This document shows, piece after piece, positions 17,735 through 27,210 of a stretch of DNA of 64,000 nt. The position numbers were made by a program, and so were the translations under genes. This stretch comes from RI-231 sp041394905 (GTDB lineage: Bacteria; Acidobacteriota; Terriglobia; Bryobacterales; UBA6623), in NCBI GenBank assembly GCA_041394905.1, contig JAWKHJ010000029.1, positions 6,305-70,304 of the forward strand, given 5' to 3'. The notes beneath the pieces are model-generated. The model was given only the letters and a program-made list of their open reading frames with translations. It was not told the DNA's origin and made no database searches. Positions within the stretch are counted from its first letter, which is position 1; the number at the start of each line of letters is the position of its first letter.

Positions 17735-19720
17735 CTATTCCGTCTCGAGTTCCACCGTCTTGACGCGAAAGTCGAGGGCGCGGTGCGGGTCGAACCCAGC
17801 GACCTCGACGCGGAACGGCGTCCCGGTCGGCCGGATGTAGAGGACGTTGTCGCCGACCGCCTGGATCGACACGTTCTCATGATCGCGGACCATTTCGGCC
17901 TCGTCCCAAAACGAGAAATCCTCGCGCCGGTGCGCGGTGAAGCCGGTCCGGTTGGGCAAACCGTAGGCGACGGTGAGGCGCATTGCGCGGACAGGGCCGC
18001 TAAACGCCGGATTGCTCTCGAGGACGATGCCGTCGCTGATGGGCTTGGAGCGCCACTGGCGCACCTTGGCCGGCCCGATCGGAGGCACCTCAATTTCTTC
18101 CGTGGTCGGCGCGCCGTCGGCCGCCGCCCCGGTGTTCTCGTTCTCCGCGCCGGCGCCCGGCGCCGGCTGCGCGAGCTCGCTCGGCTGCGGCTCGGGGAAC
18201 AAATCCCGCAAAGTCCACCAGTCCGCCTTGTCGGCGGGCGCAAGCAGCGCTTGCACCACACCTGCGGCAAGCTCGAGCACGAAGGCGACTTTCACCGTCC
18301 CACGCGTGTACTGGCTGGTCAAGCGCTTGACGTCGCGGCGCCGCCACTCTGTGTGCGAGACGTTCTCGCTGGCACGCAGCAGGGCGCAGATCTCAGGCGC
18401 CTGCGCGAGTAGAATTGAGCGCAATCCGGCCTGACGGGCGCGGCCGTGGTGGTCGACCAATGTCAGCCCTTCGCGTGCGTAGATGTCGTCGCTCGAGCCG
18501 GACTCGGAGTCATGCTCGAGGAAAAGGTCGACGTACGAGAGGATCGTCTGGGCGCCGATGCGCTCGACCGGCGTGGGGATGCGCAACGCCAGACGCTCGC
18601 CGCGCAGGTAGCGCTGGCTCAAGGCTGTCTTAAGCTTATCGGGCAGCATTGCCTCGTCGAGGACCGGCCGTTTCTCATCCACAGGTGGAGCCAACTGAAT
18701 GCGGCCCTTGGCCGCCTCGTTCGAAAAGGCCCACGAGGCCAGCTCGATCCTCTTGCGCACACGCTCGGCTTCACCGGGCTTCCATGCGAATTCGCCCGCT
18801 CGATCGACTAACGTCGCGTCCGAAAGAAGGATAGAGTCGCCGCCGAGCGCATGGACCTCGGCGACGAGCTTCCCGGAAAGAATAGGCAGGAAATAGTGGT
18901 CGACTAGCGCCTGACCGAGCGCATCGAAGCCAAGCTCGATGTCGGGGTAGGCGATCACCACCGACAGTCCCGTCTCGCCTTGCCGCCTAGTCAACCCGAA
19001 CGCCGAGCGGAAACGCTCAAGAGCGTCCGGTTCAGTGATCGGAAGCTGCTGGTAGTGGGCGCCCGCGCCCTCGTGGCGCGCATAGAAGCCGATCGGGTCC
19101 AAGTCGGCGCCTCCGGGCTCGATCTGATGCTCGCGCAGATGCGCCTGCCCCAGAAGCGCGGATGTGATCGTGCCATCGGGCTGCCTACGCGTGGTGAAGC
19201 CAAAGAACGTGTTGATGCGCGAGCTGAAGGGGAAGACCGTCTTACCGATGCCGAAGCTGCCTAGCCGATCGCCGGACTTCGATGTCCGGCCGACGTTCTT
19301 GAAGAACCAGAACAGACGATGGCCGGGCTCGTCCTTCTCGGCGACCGAGGAGTGAACTTCGAGCGGTCCGGTCAGCCCGGTCGTGCCGAAATCCTCGACG
19401 ACCAACACGGGAACGGACATCGCCGGCGAAGGCAAACAGCCGCGCAAATCCTTCTCCGCTTGCAAATGCGGCCATAGCGGTTGGAAATACTCGGGGAATA
19501 CGTCCGGTGACGCCTCGAAAAAACGAAAGCGCAGGCGCGCCGGCGAGCCACGCTCCGAGGCGTCCAGAGTATTTTGCCCGACCTCTCGAACTAACCGGTC
19601 GGCGACATACTGATTCGCAAAAAACTCGGTATGCGCCGACTCCTGGTGCATCTCTGCCGGCTGCTTTTCGCGGAATTTCCAGGTGGCGGAGGGCATTTCT
19701 GGCTCTGCGCGAAGAATCAT
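17735..19720 (-). CDS. GHKL (Bergerat-fold) ATPase, first gene of candidate defence cluster
   Basis: 661 residues with an N-terminal ATP-binding domain. The N-box is REVGQNTLDAS (E46, N50, D53), the G1 box is VLVVEDFGTTGLTG (D110) and the G2 box is GSFGIGKTVFPFSSR (154 onward). These are the hallmarks of Hsp90/MutL/MORC-type ATPases, which close on ATP like a gate. The remaining 400 residues include a linker of low complexity (PAPGAGAENENTGAAAD, about residue 530) and a C-terminal beta-rich domain. No nuclease or helicase motif is seen. The gene leads a three-gene unit and starts about 70 bp after groEL, beyond a strong terminator, so it needs its own promoter. The start could instead be the ATG at 19696. 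Confidence 0.7.
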   Translation of the reverse strand: MILRAEPEMPSATWKFREKQPAEMHQESAHTEFFANQYVADRLVREVGQNTLDASERGSPARLRFRFFEASPDVFPEYFQPLWPHLQAEKDLRGCLPSPAMSVPVLVVEDFGTTGLTGPLEVHSSVAEKDEPGHRLFWFFKNVGRTSKSGDRLGSFGIGKTVFPFSSRINTFFGFTTRRQPDGTITSALLGQAHLREHQIEPGGADLDPIGFYARHEGAGAHYQQLPITEPDALERFRSAFGLTRRQGETGLSVVIAYPDIELGFDALGQALVDHYFLPILSGKLVAEVHALGGDSILLSDATLVDRAGEFAWKPGEAERVRKRIELASWAFSNEAAKGRIQLAPPVDEKRPVLDEAMLPDKLKTALSQRYLRGERLALRIPTPVERIGAQTILSYVDLFLEHDSESGSSDDIYAREGLTLVDHHGRARQAGLRSILLAQAPEICALLRASENVSHTEWRRRDVKRLTSQYTRGTVKVAFVLELAAGVVQALLAPADKADWWTLRDLFPEPQPSELAQPAPGAGAENENTGAAADGAPTTEEIEVPPIGPAKVRQWRSKPISDGIVLESNPAFSGPVRAMRLTVAYGLPNRTGFTAHRREDFSFWDEAEMVRDHENVSIQAVGDNVLYIRPTGTPFRVEVAGFDPHRALDFRVKTVELETE

Positions 19721-19745
19721 AGTGTACTGCGAACAGAAATGCGAA

Positions 19746-19769
19746 AAGGGCCGGCTAGCGCCGGCCCTT
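19746..19769 (-). terminator. Intrinsic terminator of groES-groEL
   Basis: A perfect 10-bp inverted repeat (aagggccggc / gccggccctt) around tagc, followed on the minus strand by TTTT. It lies 22 bp after the groEL stop and before the ATPase gene. Confidence 0.85.
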
Positions 19770-19790
19770 CGGGTTGCGGTGGGACGATTC

Positions 19791-21413
<1,623 letters not shown>

Positions 21414-21515
21414 AGGTCTTTTTTCCTCTATCTTCTTGAACTTCGCGATTGCGTCGTTGCGCCGGACCGCCGGCCCCAGCCGGCGGTTCCTCCAAGGCGC
21501 ATGGAATTCGTTGAG

Positions 21516-21833
21516 TTAAGCAGCCTTCTTCTTGTCGGCCGAGCCTTCGACGACAGCAAGCACTTCGTCCTCAGTGAGGATGACGTATTCCTTGTTGTCG
21601 AGCTTGATGTCGGATCCAGCGTATTTGCCGATCAGGACGCGGTCGCCGACTTTGACGTCGAGCGGCTGACGTTTGCCGTCTTTGTCGAGTTTGCCAGGGC
21701 CGACGGCGATGACCGTGGCCTCTTGCGGCTTCTCTTTGGCGGAATCAGGGATGATGATGCCGCCTGCCGATTTCTGCTCCGACGTCTCGGAGCGCTCTAC
21801 GACGATGCGGTTATGCAGGGGTCGAAGCGCCAT
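21516..21833 (-). CDS. groES: Co-chaperonin GroES (Hsp10)
   Basis: 105 residues from the ATG at 21833, preceded by ggaggt about 8 nt upstream; in-frame codons further upstream are not used. It caps the GroEL cavity. The family N-terminus MALRPLHNRIVVERSE, the mobile-loop region SEQKSAGGIIIPDSAKEKP and the roof VGDRVLIGKYAGSDI are all present. The C-terminus has an extra Lys-rich tail (ADKKKAA). First gene of the groES-groEL operon. Confidence 0.96.
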   Translation of the reverse strand: MALRPLHNRIVVERSETSEQKSAGGIIIPDSAKEKPQEATVIAVGPGKLDKDGKRQPLDVKVGDRVLIGKYAGSDIKLDNKEYVILTEDEVLAVVEGSADKKKAA

Positions 21834-21941
21834 TCTGAGTAAGTACCTCCGGTTGAGTTTGGTTCCTAGAAAACGCCGCGCAGTGGGCGCGGCGAGGGTG
21901 AAAATTCGGGTCAAGCCGTGATTCTCGGCGACCTCAATTGG

Positions 21942-21969
21942 AGTGTATCACAGAAGTAGGGAAAAGCAA
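21942..21969 (-). promoter_or_regulatory. Putative sigma-70-type promoter of groES
   Basis: On the minus strand TTGCTT (21969-21964) and TACACT (21947-21942) are separated by 16 bp, about 110 bp before the groES start. The surrounding DNA is unusually AT-rich. No inverted repeat of the CIRCE type (TTAGCACTC) is present, so HrcA control is not supported here. Confidence 0.4.
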
Positions 21970-22272
21970 CAATAAAAAATCTTAGTGCCCGTCGATCACA
22001 TTTAGGGCATGACTTCAGGCCAGCCGCGCCCTGCTGTTCGCATCGGTCGAATCCTGATGGAAACGTCAGCCTCGGGCGAAGGGCTGAGCCGATGAGCCGC
22101 TGAACCCACGAGCGTCTAAGGTGTGTCTCTTAGCCCCCTACGGCGCTCAAGCCTCTGAAAAAGAATTGGTTAGACAAGAGCCGGCGTTCCCCGCCCTGTC
22201 CCCGCCCTAAGTTTGGCCTAGGAATTGCCCAGAGAGAGTCGCCGCGAGATTTCGCGCTCGCGGCACGATACA
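21970..22272. other. Intergenic region between the divergent groES and exopolysaccharide operons
   Basis: About 300 bp holding the upstream part of the groES promoter and, presumably, the promoter of the receiver gene. No gene or further clear motif was seen. Confidence 0.4.
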
Positions 22273-22728
22273 ATGCCGGACATCGTTACTAATGCCACCG
22301 CACGCACGCGTGAAGGGCGGGATTTCGACAAAGGAGGACACATCTGCCTTGCCGGTGCGGGCGTGACGAACAATTGGTCGCTGATCGAGCCATTGAAGCG
22401 CACCAACCAAGTCACCGTAGTCGAGCGATTGCGGATGTTGTTCGCCAATTCGATTTTGGCCACCGCCAACGTGTTGGTGCTCGACTGTAGCGAAGAGCCA
22501 GAGCGCGGTCTGGGCGCTGTCCGCGGACTACGCAGGCTCTATCCCGACGTGGCGATCGTCTTGGTCAATGGGGCCCTGTCGCCCACCGAGATTGCAGCCG
22601 CGTTTCGTGAAGGCGTGAAGGACTACTTCTCGCAGCAATCCAACGTCGCGCTCGTCGTCGAACGTGTGCAACATCTTTGCCGCCAATCGCGCGGAGGCAG
22701 CGCAGCGCAGAACGCCTACGGAGCATAG
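22273..22728 (+). CDS. Receiver-like regulatory protein at head of polysaccharide operon
   Basis: 151 residues from the ATG at 22273. The fold pattern of a response-regulator receiver is visible in the second half: NVLVLDCSEEPERGLGAVRG, then LRRLYPDVAIVLVNG, then EGVKDYFSQQSNVALVVERV. The aspartate in VLDCS sits at the usual phosphorylation strand, but the acidic pocket at the N-terminus of the domain is not evident. It may therefore be an unphosphorylated pseudo-receiver. There is no output domain. It is followed by the chain-length gene after 5 bp, so a role in controlling exopolysaccharide export is likely. Confidence 0.5.
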   Translation: MPDIVTNATARTREGRDFDKGGHICLAGAGVTNNWSLIEPLKRTNQVTVVERLRMLFANSILATANVLVLDCSEEPERGLGAVRGLRRLYPDVAIVLVNGALSPTEIAAAFREGVKDYFSQQSNVALVVERVQHLCRQSRGGSAAQNAYGA

Positions 22729-22733
22729 CTGGC

Positions 22734-24176
22734 ATGGACGGAGCAGAAAATCAATCAGCACGCACGCCCGGCGATGAGCATTGGGCGCTACGTTTGGCGG
22801 GCTCGCAGGACGACGCCAACCCTGAGCTGTGGGCGCGCAACGTTCGTGACGAGGGTTTCAGCCTTGGGCGCTTGATGGGCGCGCTCGACCGCAGGCGCTG
22901 GCTCGCCTTGACCGTGTTTGTCGCATTGCTTGCCCCGGCTGCCGCTTGGGTTTGGACGTTGACGCCGCGCTACCGAGGTCCGATGCGGTTGCTGGTGAAG
23001 GACCCCAGTCCTCCCGGTTCCGGCGGCACGGCGGCGACCTCCGAGATGCAGCAAACGATCGACGGCTTGAGAAGCCCTGAGCTGCTGCACCGCGCCGCCG
23101 AAGCGCTAGGGCTGGGCGTGGAAGGCGTCAGCCGCTTGGCGCAGGACGTGCGCATTTCCGCCGTCCCTGAGAGCAGCTTGATCTCGATCGAGCTTGAAGA
23201 CGAGGACGCCAGCTTCGCGGCCGGCGCCGTCAAGACCATCGGCGATCTCTACCTGAGGCCCGCCGCGCCGCAAGCCAAGAAGCTCAGCGAAGACGAACGC
23301 GCTGAGGTCGAGGCTTACCAGAAGATGCTCGACGCGGCCCGCGAGGAGCTTGCGAGGATCACGAGCGAGAACGACTTAGACGGCCTTGCCGCCCAGCGCA
23401 ACTCCAGCGACTCGAGGGCTTCGCAGCTCGATTCCGAAGCCGCATCGATCGAACGCCAGATCCGTGACGCAGAGACACGGCTGAACCTGCTCGAACGCCA
23501 AGCCGCGGAGCTGCCCAGCGCCGTGGGGCCGCGTACAGCCGAACGCGCGTTGGCGGAGCGTCTGCGCGCGCTCTCTTATGAGCTGCAACGCCAACGCAAT
23601 GGCTTGCTGACCCGGTATGAAACGAGCGATCCGCTGGTGCGAGAGCTGGACCTGCGGCTGAGCGCAACGAAAGAGGCTCTGGACCGCGCCGAGGTTTCGG
23701 GTTCAGGGCTCGCCGGAGCGGTGGCCGCGCTGCAAAGTGAGATCGACGAACAGCAGCAGTTGGCGCAGGAGGATCTGTCGCGCTGGCGTGCTCGCGAACG
23801 CGAGCTTGGCAAAGCGCAAGACACGCTGGCCTCGAAACAGTCTCGCTTGCGGCGGCTGGCCGACCGCCGCACAGAGCTCGAGCAGACCATCAGCTCGACC
23901 GAGCAGCGCCTTGACTCGCTCCAGGGCGGCGTCGGCATCGCTGCGGCGCCCAAGCTCAACATCAGCGTGATCGAGCCCGCCCGGGCCCTGCCCGTCGACC
24001 GCCAACAGCCGCTGCTGTTTGGATTCGCCACAGTGTTCGCGCTCTGCGCCGCCCTGATTGCGGCGATCCTGCAAGACGGGCGGAAGAAGCCCGTGGCCTA
24101 CGTCGCCGACATCGCCGCGACGACGGCCGCTCCGGTTCTTTGTTTGGCCGAGGAGACGCATTCGCATGTTTCTTGA
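22734..24176 (+). CDS. Wzz/GumC-like polysaccharide chain-length determinant
   Basis: 480 residues. A first membrane helix (WLALTVFVALLAPAAAWVW) near residue 60 and a second near the C-terminus (LLFGFATVFALCAALIAAIL) bracket a long periplasmic coiled coil (about residues 175-400, rich in Glu, Arg, Leu and Gln). This is the layout of polysaccharide co-polymerases that set the length of exported chains in the Wzy pathway. A proline-rich PARALPVDRQQP precedes the second helix, as in the family. The cytoplasmic tail carries no kinase domain. It starts 5 bp after the receiver gene and overlaps the ATPase gene by 11 bp. Confidence 0.8.
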   Translation: MDGAENQSARTPGDEHWALRLAGSQDDANPELWARNVRDEGFSLGRLMGALDRRRWLALTVFVALLAPAAAWVWTLTPRYRGPMRLLVKDPSPPGSGGTAATSEMQQTIDGLRSPELLHRAAEALGLGVEGVSRLAQDVRISAVPESSLISIELEDEDASFAAGAVKTIGDLYLRPAAPQAKKLSEDERAEVEAYQKMLDAAREELARITSENDLDGLAAQRNSSDSRASQLDSEAASIERQIRDAETRLNLLERQAAELPSAVGPRTAERALAERLRALSYELQRQRNGLLTRYETSDPLVRELDLRLSATKEALDRAEVSGSGLAGAVAALQSEIDEQQQLAQEDLSRWRARERELGKAQDTLASKQSRLRRLADRRTELEQTISSTEQRLDSLQGGVGIAAAPKLNISVIEPARALPVDRQQPLLFGFATVFALCAALIAAILQDGRKKPVAYVADIAATTAAPVLCLAEETHSHVS

Positions 24177-25146
24177 GCATTTTGGTTTGAAGTCGAATCC
24201 CTTCGGAGTCACCTCCGACGCCCGGTTTTTGTATTTCGGGCAGGAGCACCGCGACGCGCTCTCGGCGATGTACTTGAGCATTCTGGACGGCCGCGGCATG
24301 AGCGCCATGGTGGCCCACGCCGGAATGGGCAAGACGACGTTGATGCGCTATCTGGCTTCGCGTTTGCACGGTAAGGCGGCGACGGCATTCCTTTCGCACC
24401 CATTCCGTAGCCGGCGTGACTTGATGCGCGACGTGCTCAAGCGGCTGGGACTGGAATCCGAAGATACGGAGTTCCATCAAATGGCGCGGCTGCAGGCCTA
24501 CCTGCGTAATTTGATGCAGCGCAAGACCAAAGTCGTCCTGCTGTTCGACGAGTGCCAGGCCTTGTCGTTCGAAGCTCTGGAGCAGGTGCGGTTGTTGAGC
24601 AACCTGCGCTCGAGCAACATGAACTTGATTGAAGTGGTGATGGCTGGTCAGCTCGAATTCGAAGAGATGTTACAGCGGCCCGAGCACGAAGCGCTGCGAC
24701 AGCGCATCAGCTGCCTGGCTCGCATTCGTCGCTTTGGCGCTGAGGACGTGCAGCGTTATATTGAACGCAGATTGCTGGTCGCCGGCCGTAGCGATCTGCT
24801 CTTCGACCCGAGCGCGGTCGAAACCGTGGCCGAAATGACCCACGGAATCCCGAGAAACATCAACCACCTTTGCTACAAGGCAATGGCGCTGGCTTGGGCG
24901 GACGGCGAGACGACGATCAGCGGTCGCTTGGTGACGGAGGCGGCCCAGGACCTCGACTGGGTTCCAGCGCCGTCCGAAGACAAAGCGATCGAGGGCGAAG
25001 CTGCGGCCACGCAGGGCGTTCACATCATCCCGCCCGAGCCGCAGACGACAGGGTGGTCGCCGCGATCCGCGACGCCCGTCGCCAAGGAAACGTCAAGCAG
25101 CTACACCCGCTCCTCGCGAGGGCGGTCGCAAGCCGGAGTCCACTGA
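24166..25146 (+). CDS. ExoA/GspA-type AAA ATPase of exosortase-associated EPS locus
   Basis: 326 residues from the ATG at 24166. The start MFLEHFGLKSNPFGVTSDAR and FLYFGQEHRDALSAM is the recognisable beginning of secretion-type ATPases found in PEP-CTERM/exosortase loci. Walker A is AGMGKTT (52-58), Walker B is VVLLFDECQAL (123-133), and a sensor region HGIPRNINHLCYKAM follows. It probably powers or regulates polysaccharide assembly at the inner membrane. It overlaps the Wzz-like gene by 11 bp. The last 60 residues are Ser/Thr rich and poorly conserved in character. Confidence 0.8.
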   Translation: MFLEHFGLKSNPFGVTSDARFLYFGQEHRDALSAMYLSILDGRGMSAMVAHAGMGKTTLMRYLASRLHGKAATAFLSHPFRSRRDLMRDVLKRLGLESEDTEFHQMARLQAYLRNLMQRKTKVVLLFDECQALSFEALEQVRLLSNLRSSNMNLIEVVMAGQLEFEEMLQRPEHEALRQRISCLARIRRFGAEDVQRYIERRLLVAGRSDLLFDPSAVETVAEMTHGIPRNINHLCYKAMALAWADGETTISGRLVTEAAQDLDWVPAPSEDKAIEGEAAATQGVHIIPPEPQTTGWSPRSATPVAKETSSSYTRSSRGRSQAGVH

Positions 25147-25178
25147 GCGTTCGCAACGGCGAACCCGAGACCTAGAGG

Positions 25179-26063
25179 ATGGCGAACAACTACAAGATTC
25201 TGCGCAAAGCCCGAATGACGGACGACCTCTTCGTCGCCGACCCGGACAATGCGGCGTGGGCCCACGAGGAGGCCGAGCGCGAATGGGCTCGCGAGTTGGA
25301 CATGGGCGGCGAGTCCAGCTCCTCGACCTCTCTGCCGAGCTCGATCGTACCTGAGATCGAAGCCTCTGAAGTGGAAGAGGTCGAAACGGAAACGCGCGCC
25401 GTAGCCCGCCTCGCTGCGCCTGCGCACGGCGGCCCCCGCGACTGGGCCAACATTCTGGCGGAGACGACCGGCGACCGTGCGCTGGCCAAAGTGCGGACCC
25501 TGGGCGTTTGCGGCGTCGCTCGCAACGCGAGCCCTCAAGCCACCGTCGCGCTGGCCCAATGGGTGGCTCGCCACAGTCATGCAGCGGCCTTGTTGGTAGA
25601 AGCGAACCTGGGGCAGCCGCGCATGGCCAATCTGTTCCAAGTGCAGCCGGCTGGGCTGAGCGAAGCCGCCGCGAGCACCGGGCCGGCTGGTTCACTGGCG
25701 CAAGCTACAGCGACGCCCAATTTGCAGGTGCTTACGGCAGGCGCCAAACCGAACTCCGCCGATCGCCGCCGCCTAGCCGGAGAGTTGCCTTCGCTCATCG
25801 AGTCGCTGCGCCCGCAGTTCCCCTCGATGGTCATCGAGCTGCCAGCCGCCCTAGACGCAGCCTTCGATCAGGCGCACCCAGCCGGACTTGTGGACGCCAT
25901 TCTGCTCGTGTTCGATCCTTCCGTCACCCCCCACGACGAGCTGGCGCGCGCTGCCGAGAAAGTCCGCGCCGCCGGCATCCAACTGGCGGGAACGGTTCTG
26001 GACACGAAGGAAGTGCGCGAACCGCACCATGGCGCCGGTTCACGACTCGGATCGTTCTTTTAG
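25179..26063 (+). CDS. BY-kinase/CpsD-like protein with degenerate nucleotide site
   Basis: 294 residues. The position, length and order of motifs match the cytoplasmic tyrosine autokinase of polysaccharide operons, but the Walker A loop reads GVCGVARNASPQAT (110-122) with no GKS/T. The Walker A' strand reads ALLVEANLGQP (137-147), with Glu in place of the family's Asp. The C-terminal tyrosine cluster is absent. It therefore should not hydrolyse ATP or autophosphorylate. A structural partner of the Wzz-like protein is the likeliest role. The first 80 residues are acidic and disordered. It lies 32 bp after the ATPase gene. Confidence 0.6.
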   Translation: MANNYKILRKARMTDDLFVADPDNAAWAHEEAEREWARELDMGGESSSSTSLPSSIVPEIEASEVEEVETETRAVARLAAPAHGGPRDWANILAETTGDRALAKVRTLGVCGVARNASPQATVALAQWVARHSHAAALLVEANLGQPRMANLFQVQPAGLSEAAASTGPAGSLAQATATPNLQVLTAGAKPNSADRRRLAGELPSLIESLRPQFPSMVIELPAALDAAFDQAHPAGLVDAILLVFDPSVTPHDELARAAEKVRAAGIQLAGTVLDTKEVREPHHGAGSRLGSFF

Positions 26064-26086
26064 GGGTGCGGTGGTAGAATTGCGCA

Positions 26087-27022
26087 GTGACGCGCGTCGC
26101 CCGCCAAACCTTCGCCGACCTTCTGAAGATTCCGCTCCAACCGCCAGGCGTGGACGCAATGGTGCGGTCCCAACAGCGTTCCGGCGGCCTCATCACCGAA
26201 GATCTCGATTGGGAATCGCTTGACGGTGAGCGCGTTCCGGCCTACGTGATTCGCCCCGAACGGGCGAACGGTCCCCTGCCCGCGATCCTATGCCTGCACG
26301 GCAGCAGCGGCTCGCGCGATTCGATGGCGACGGACCAGTTCGGCCCGGGCGACTGGATCCGGCACGGCGATACCAAGCCCCACAAACGGATGCTTGGGTG
26401 GGCGCGCGAGCTTGCCCGGCGCGGCTTCGTCGCCTTGGCGATGACGCAGCGTGGCCTCGACAGCCGCGGACCAGCGATCAACACCCAGGCGAACCTGATG
26501 CTCGTGGAAGGACGCACCGCGATGGGCGCGGTGCTGCACGAGATTCGCCAGGCGACAACGTACTTGCAGAGACGTCCCGATGTGGACCCACAGCGCATCG
26601 GCGCAACGGGCATGTCGTTCGGCGGCATCACGGCCTTCTACATGTGGATCATCGACGATCGCGTGACCGCGGCGGCGCCAATCTGTGGCGGGGTGGGCTC
26701 GATCGCGACGTTCATGCAGCTGGGGCGCCCGAGCTATCACGGCACGTATTGGTGGGTTCCCGACATGCTTTGCAAAGGCGACCAAGCCGACTTCGCGGCG
26801 GCGCTGGCGCCGAAGCCTCTGATGCTCTGGTCCCCCACCGAGGACGTCGGAATGCCGCGTGAAGGCGTCGACCGATTCGTGGAGCAAGTCCGCCCTGCCT
26901 ATGAGCGTTTAGGGAAATCGGATGCGTTTGTCGTGCATCAACAGCCGGGCGAACACTCGTTCAGCATGGAGGCGTTCGAGGCGCTGACGCGGTTCTTCCG
27001 GCAGCAGTTCGGGATGCGATGA
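26087..27022 (+). CDS. Dienelactone-hydrolase-like alpha/beta hydrolase
   Basis: 311 residues from a GTG at 26087. Catalytic triad candidates are S177 in the nucleophile elbow GMSFGG, D253 in SPTEDVGMP and H290 in QPGEHSFSM. The oxyanion segment is LCLHGSSGSRDS. No signal peptide, so cytoplasmic. The family splits esters or lactones and includes acetyl-xylan-esterase-like members; the substrate cannot be told. It lies 23 bp after the polysaccharide operon on the same strand and may be read from it, though a functional link is not evident. Confidence 0.7.
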   Translation: MTRVARQTFADLLKIPLQPPGVDAMVRSQQRSGGLITEDLDWESLDGERVPAYVIRPERANGPLPAILCLHGSSGSRDSMATDQFGPGDWIRHGDTKPHKRMLGWARELARRGFVALAMTQRGLDSRGPAINTQANLMLVEGRTAMGAVLHEIRQATTYLQRRPDVDPQRIGATGMSFGGITAFYMWIIDDRVTAAAPICGGVGSIATFMQLGRPSYHGTYWWVPDMLCKGDQADFAAALAPKPLMLWSPTEDVGMPREGVDRFVEQVRPAYERLGKSDAFVVHQQPGEHSFSMEAFEALTRFFRQQFGMR

Positions 27023-27210
27023 AGCCTGTTGGCTCGCGCCACGAGTGGCGTAACCCGCAAAAAGTTCGCCCTCGGAGGAGACATTTCGCGACATCTGGCG
27101 ACATCGGGGCGGCTTGCATCTAAGGTTTTTGCGAAAAAGCGGAAGGCTTGGGCTGGGTGTTCCGCCAACCCCTTTCGCCTCGAGGATAACAGGCCTGTCA
27201 AGGAATGGGC

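Noticed and set aside
21834..22000. CIRCE element upstream of groES
   Set aside because: No inverted repeat resembling TTAGCACTC-N9-GAGTGCTAA is present.
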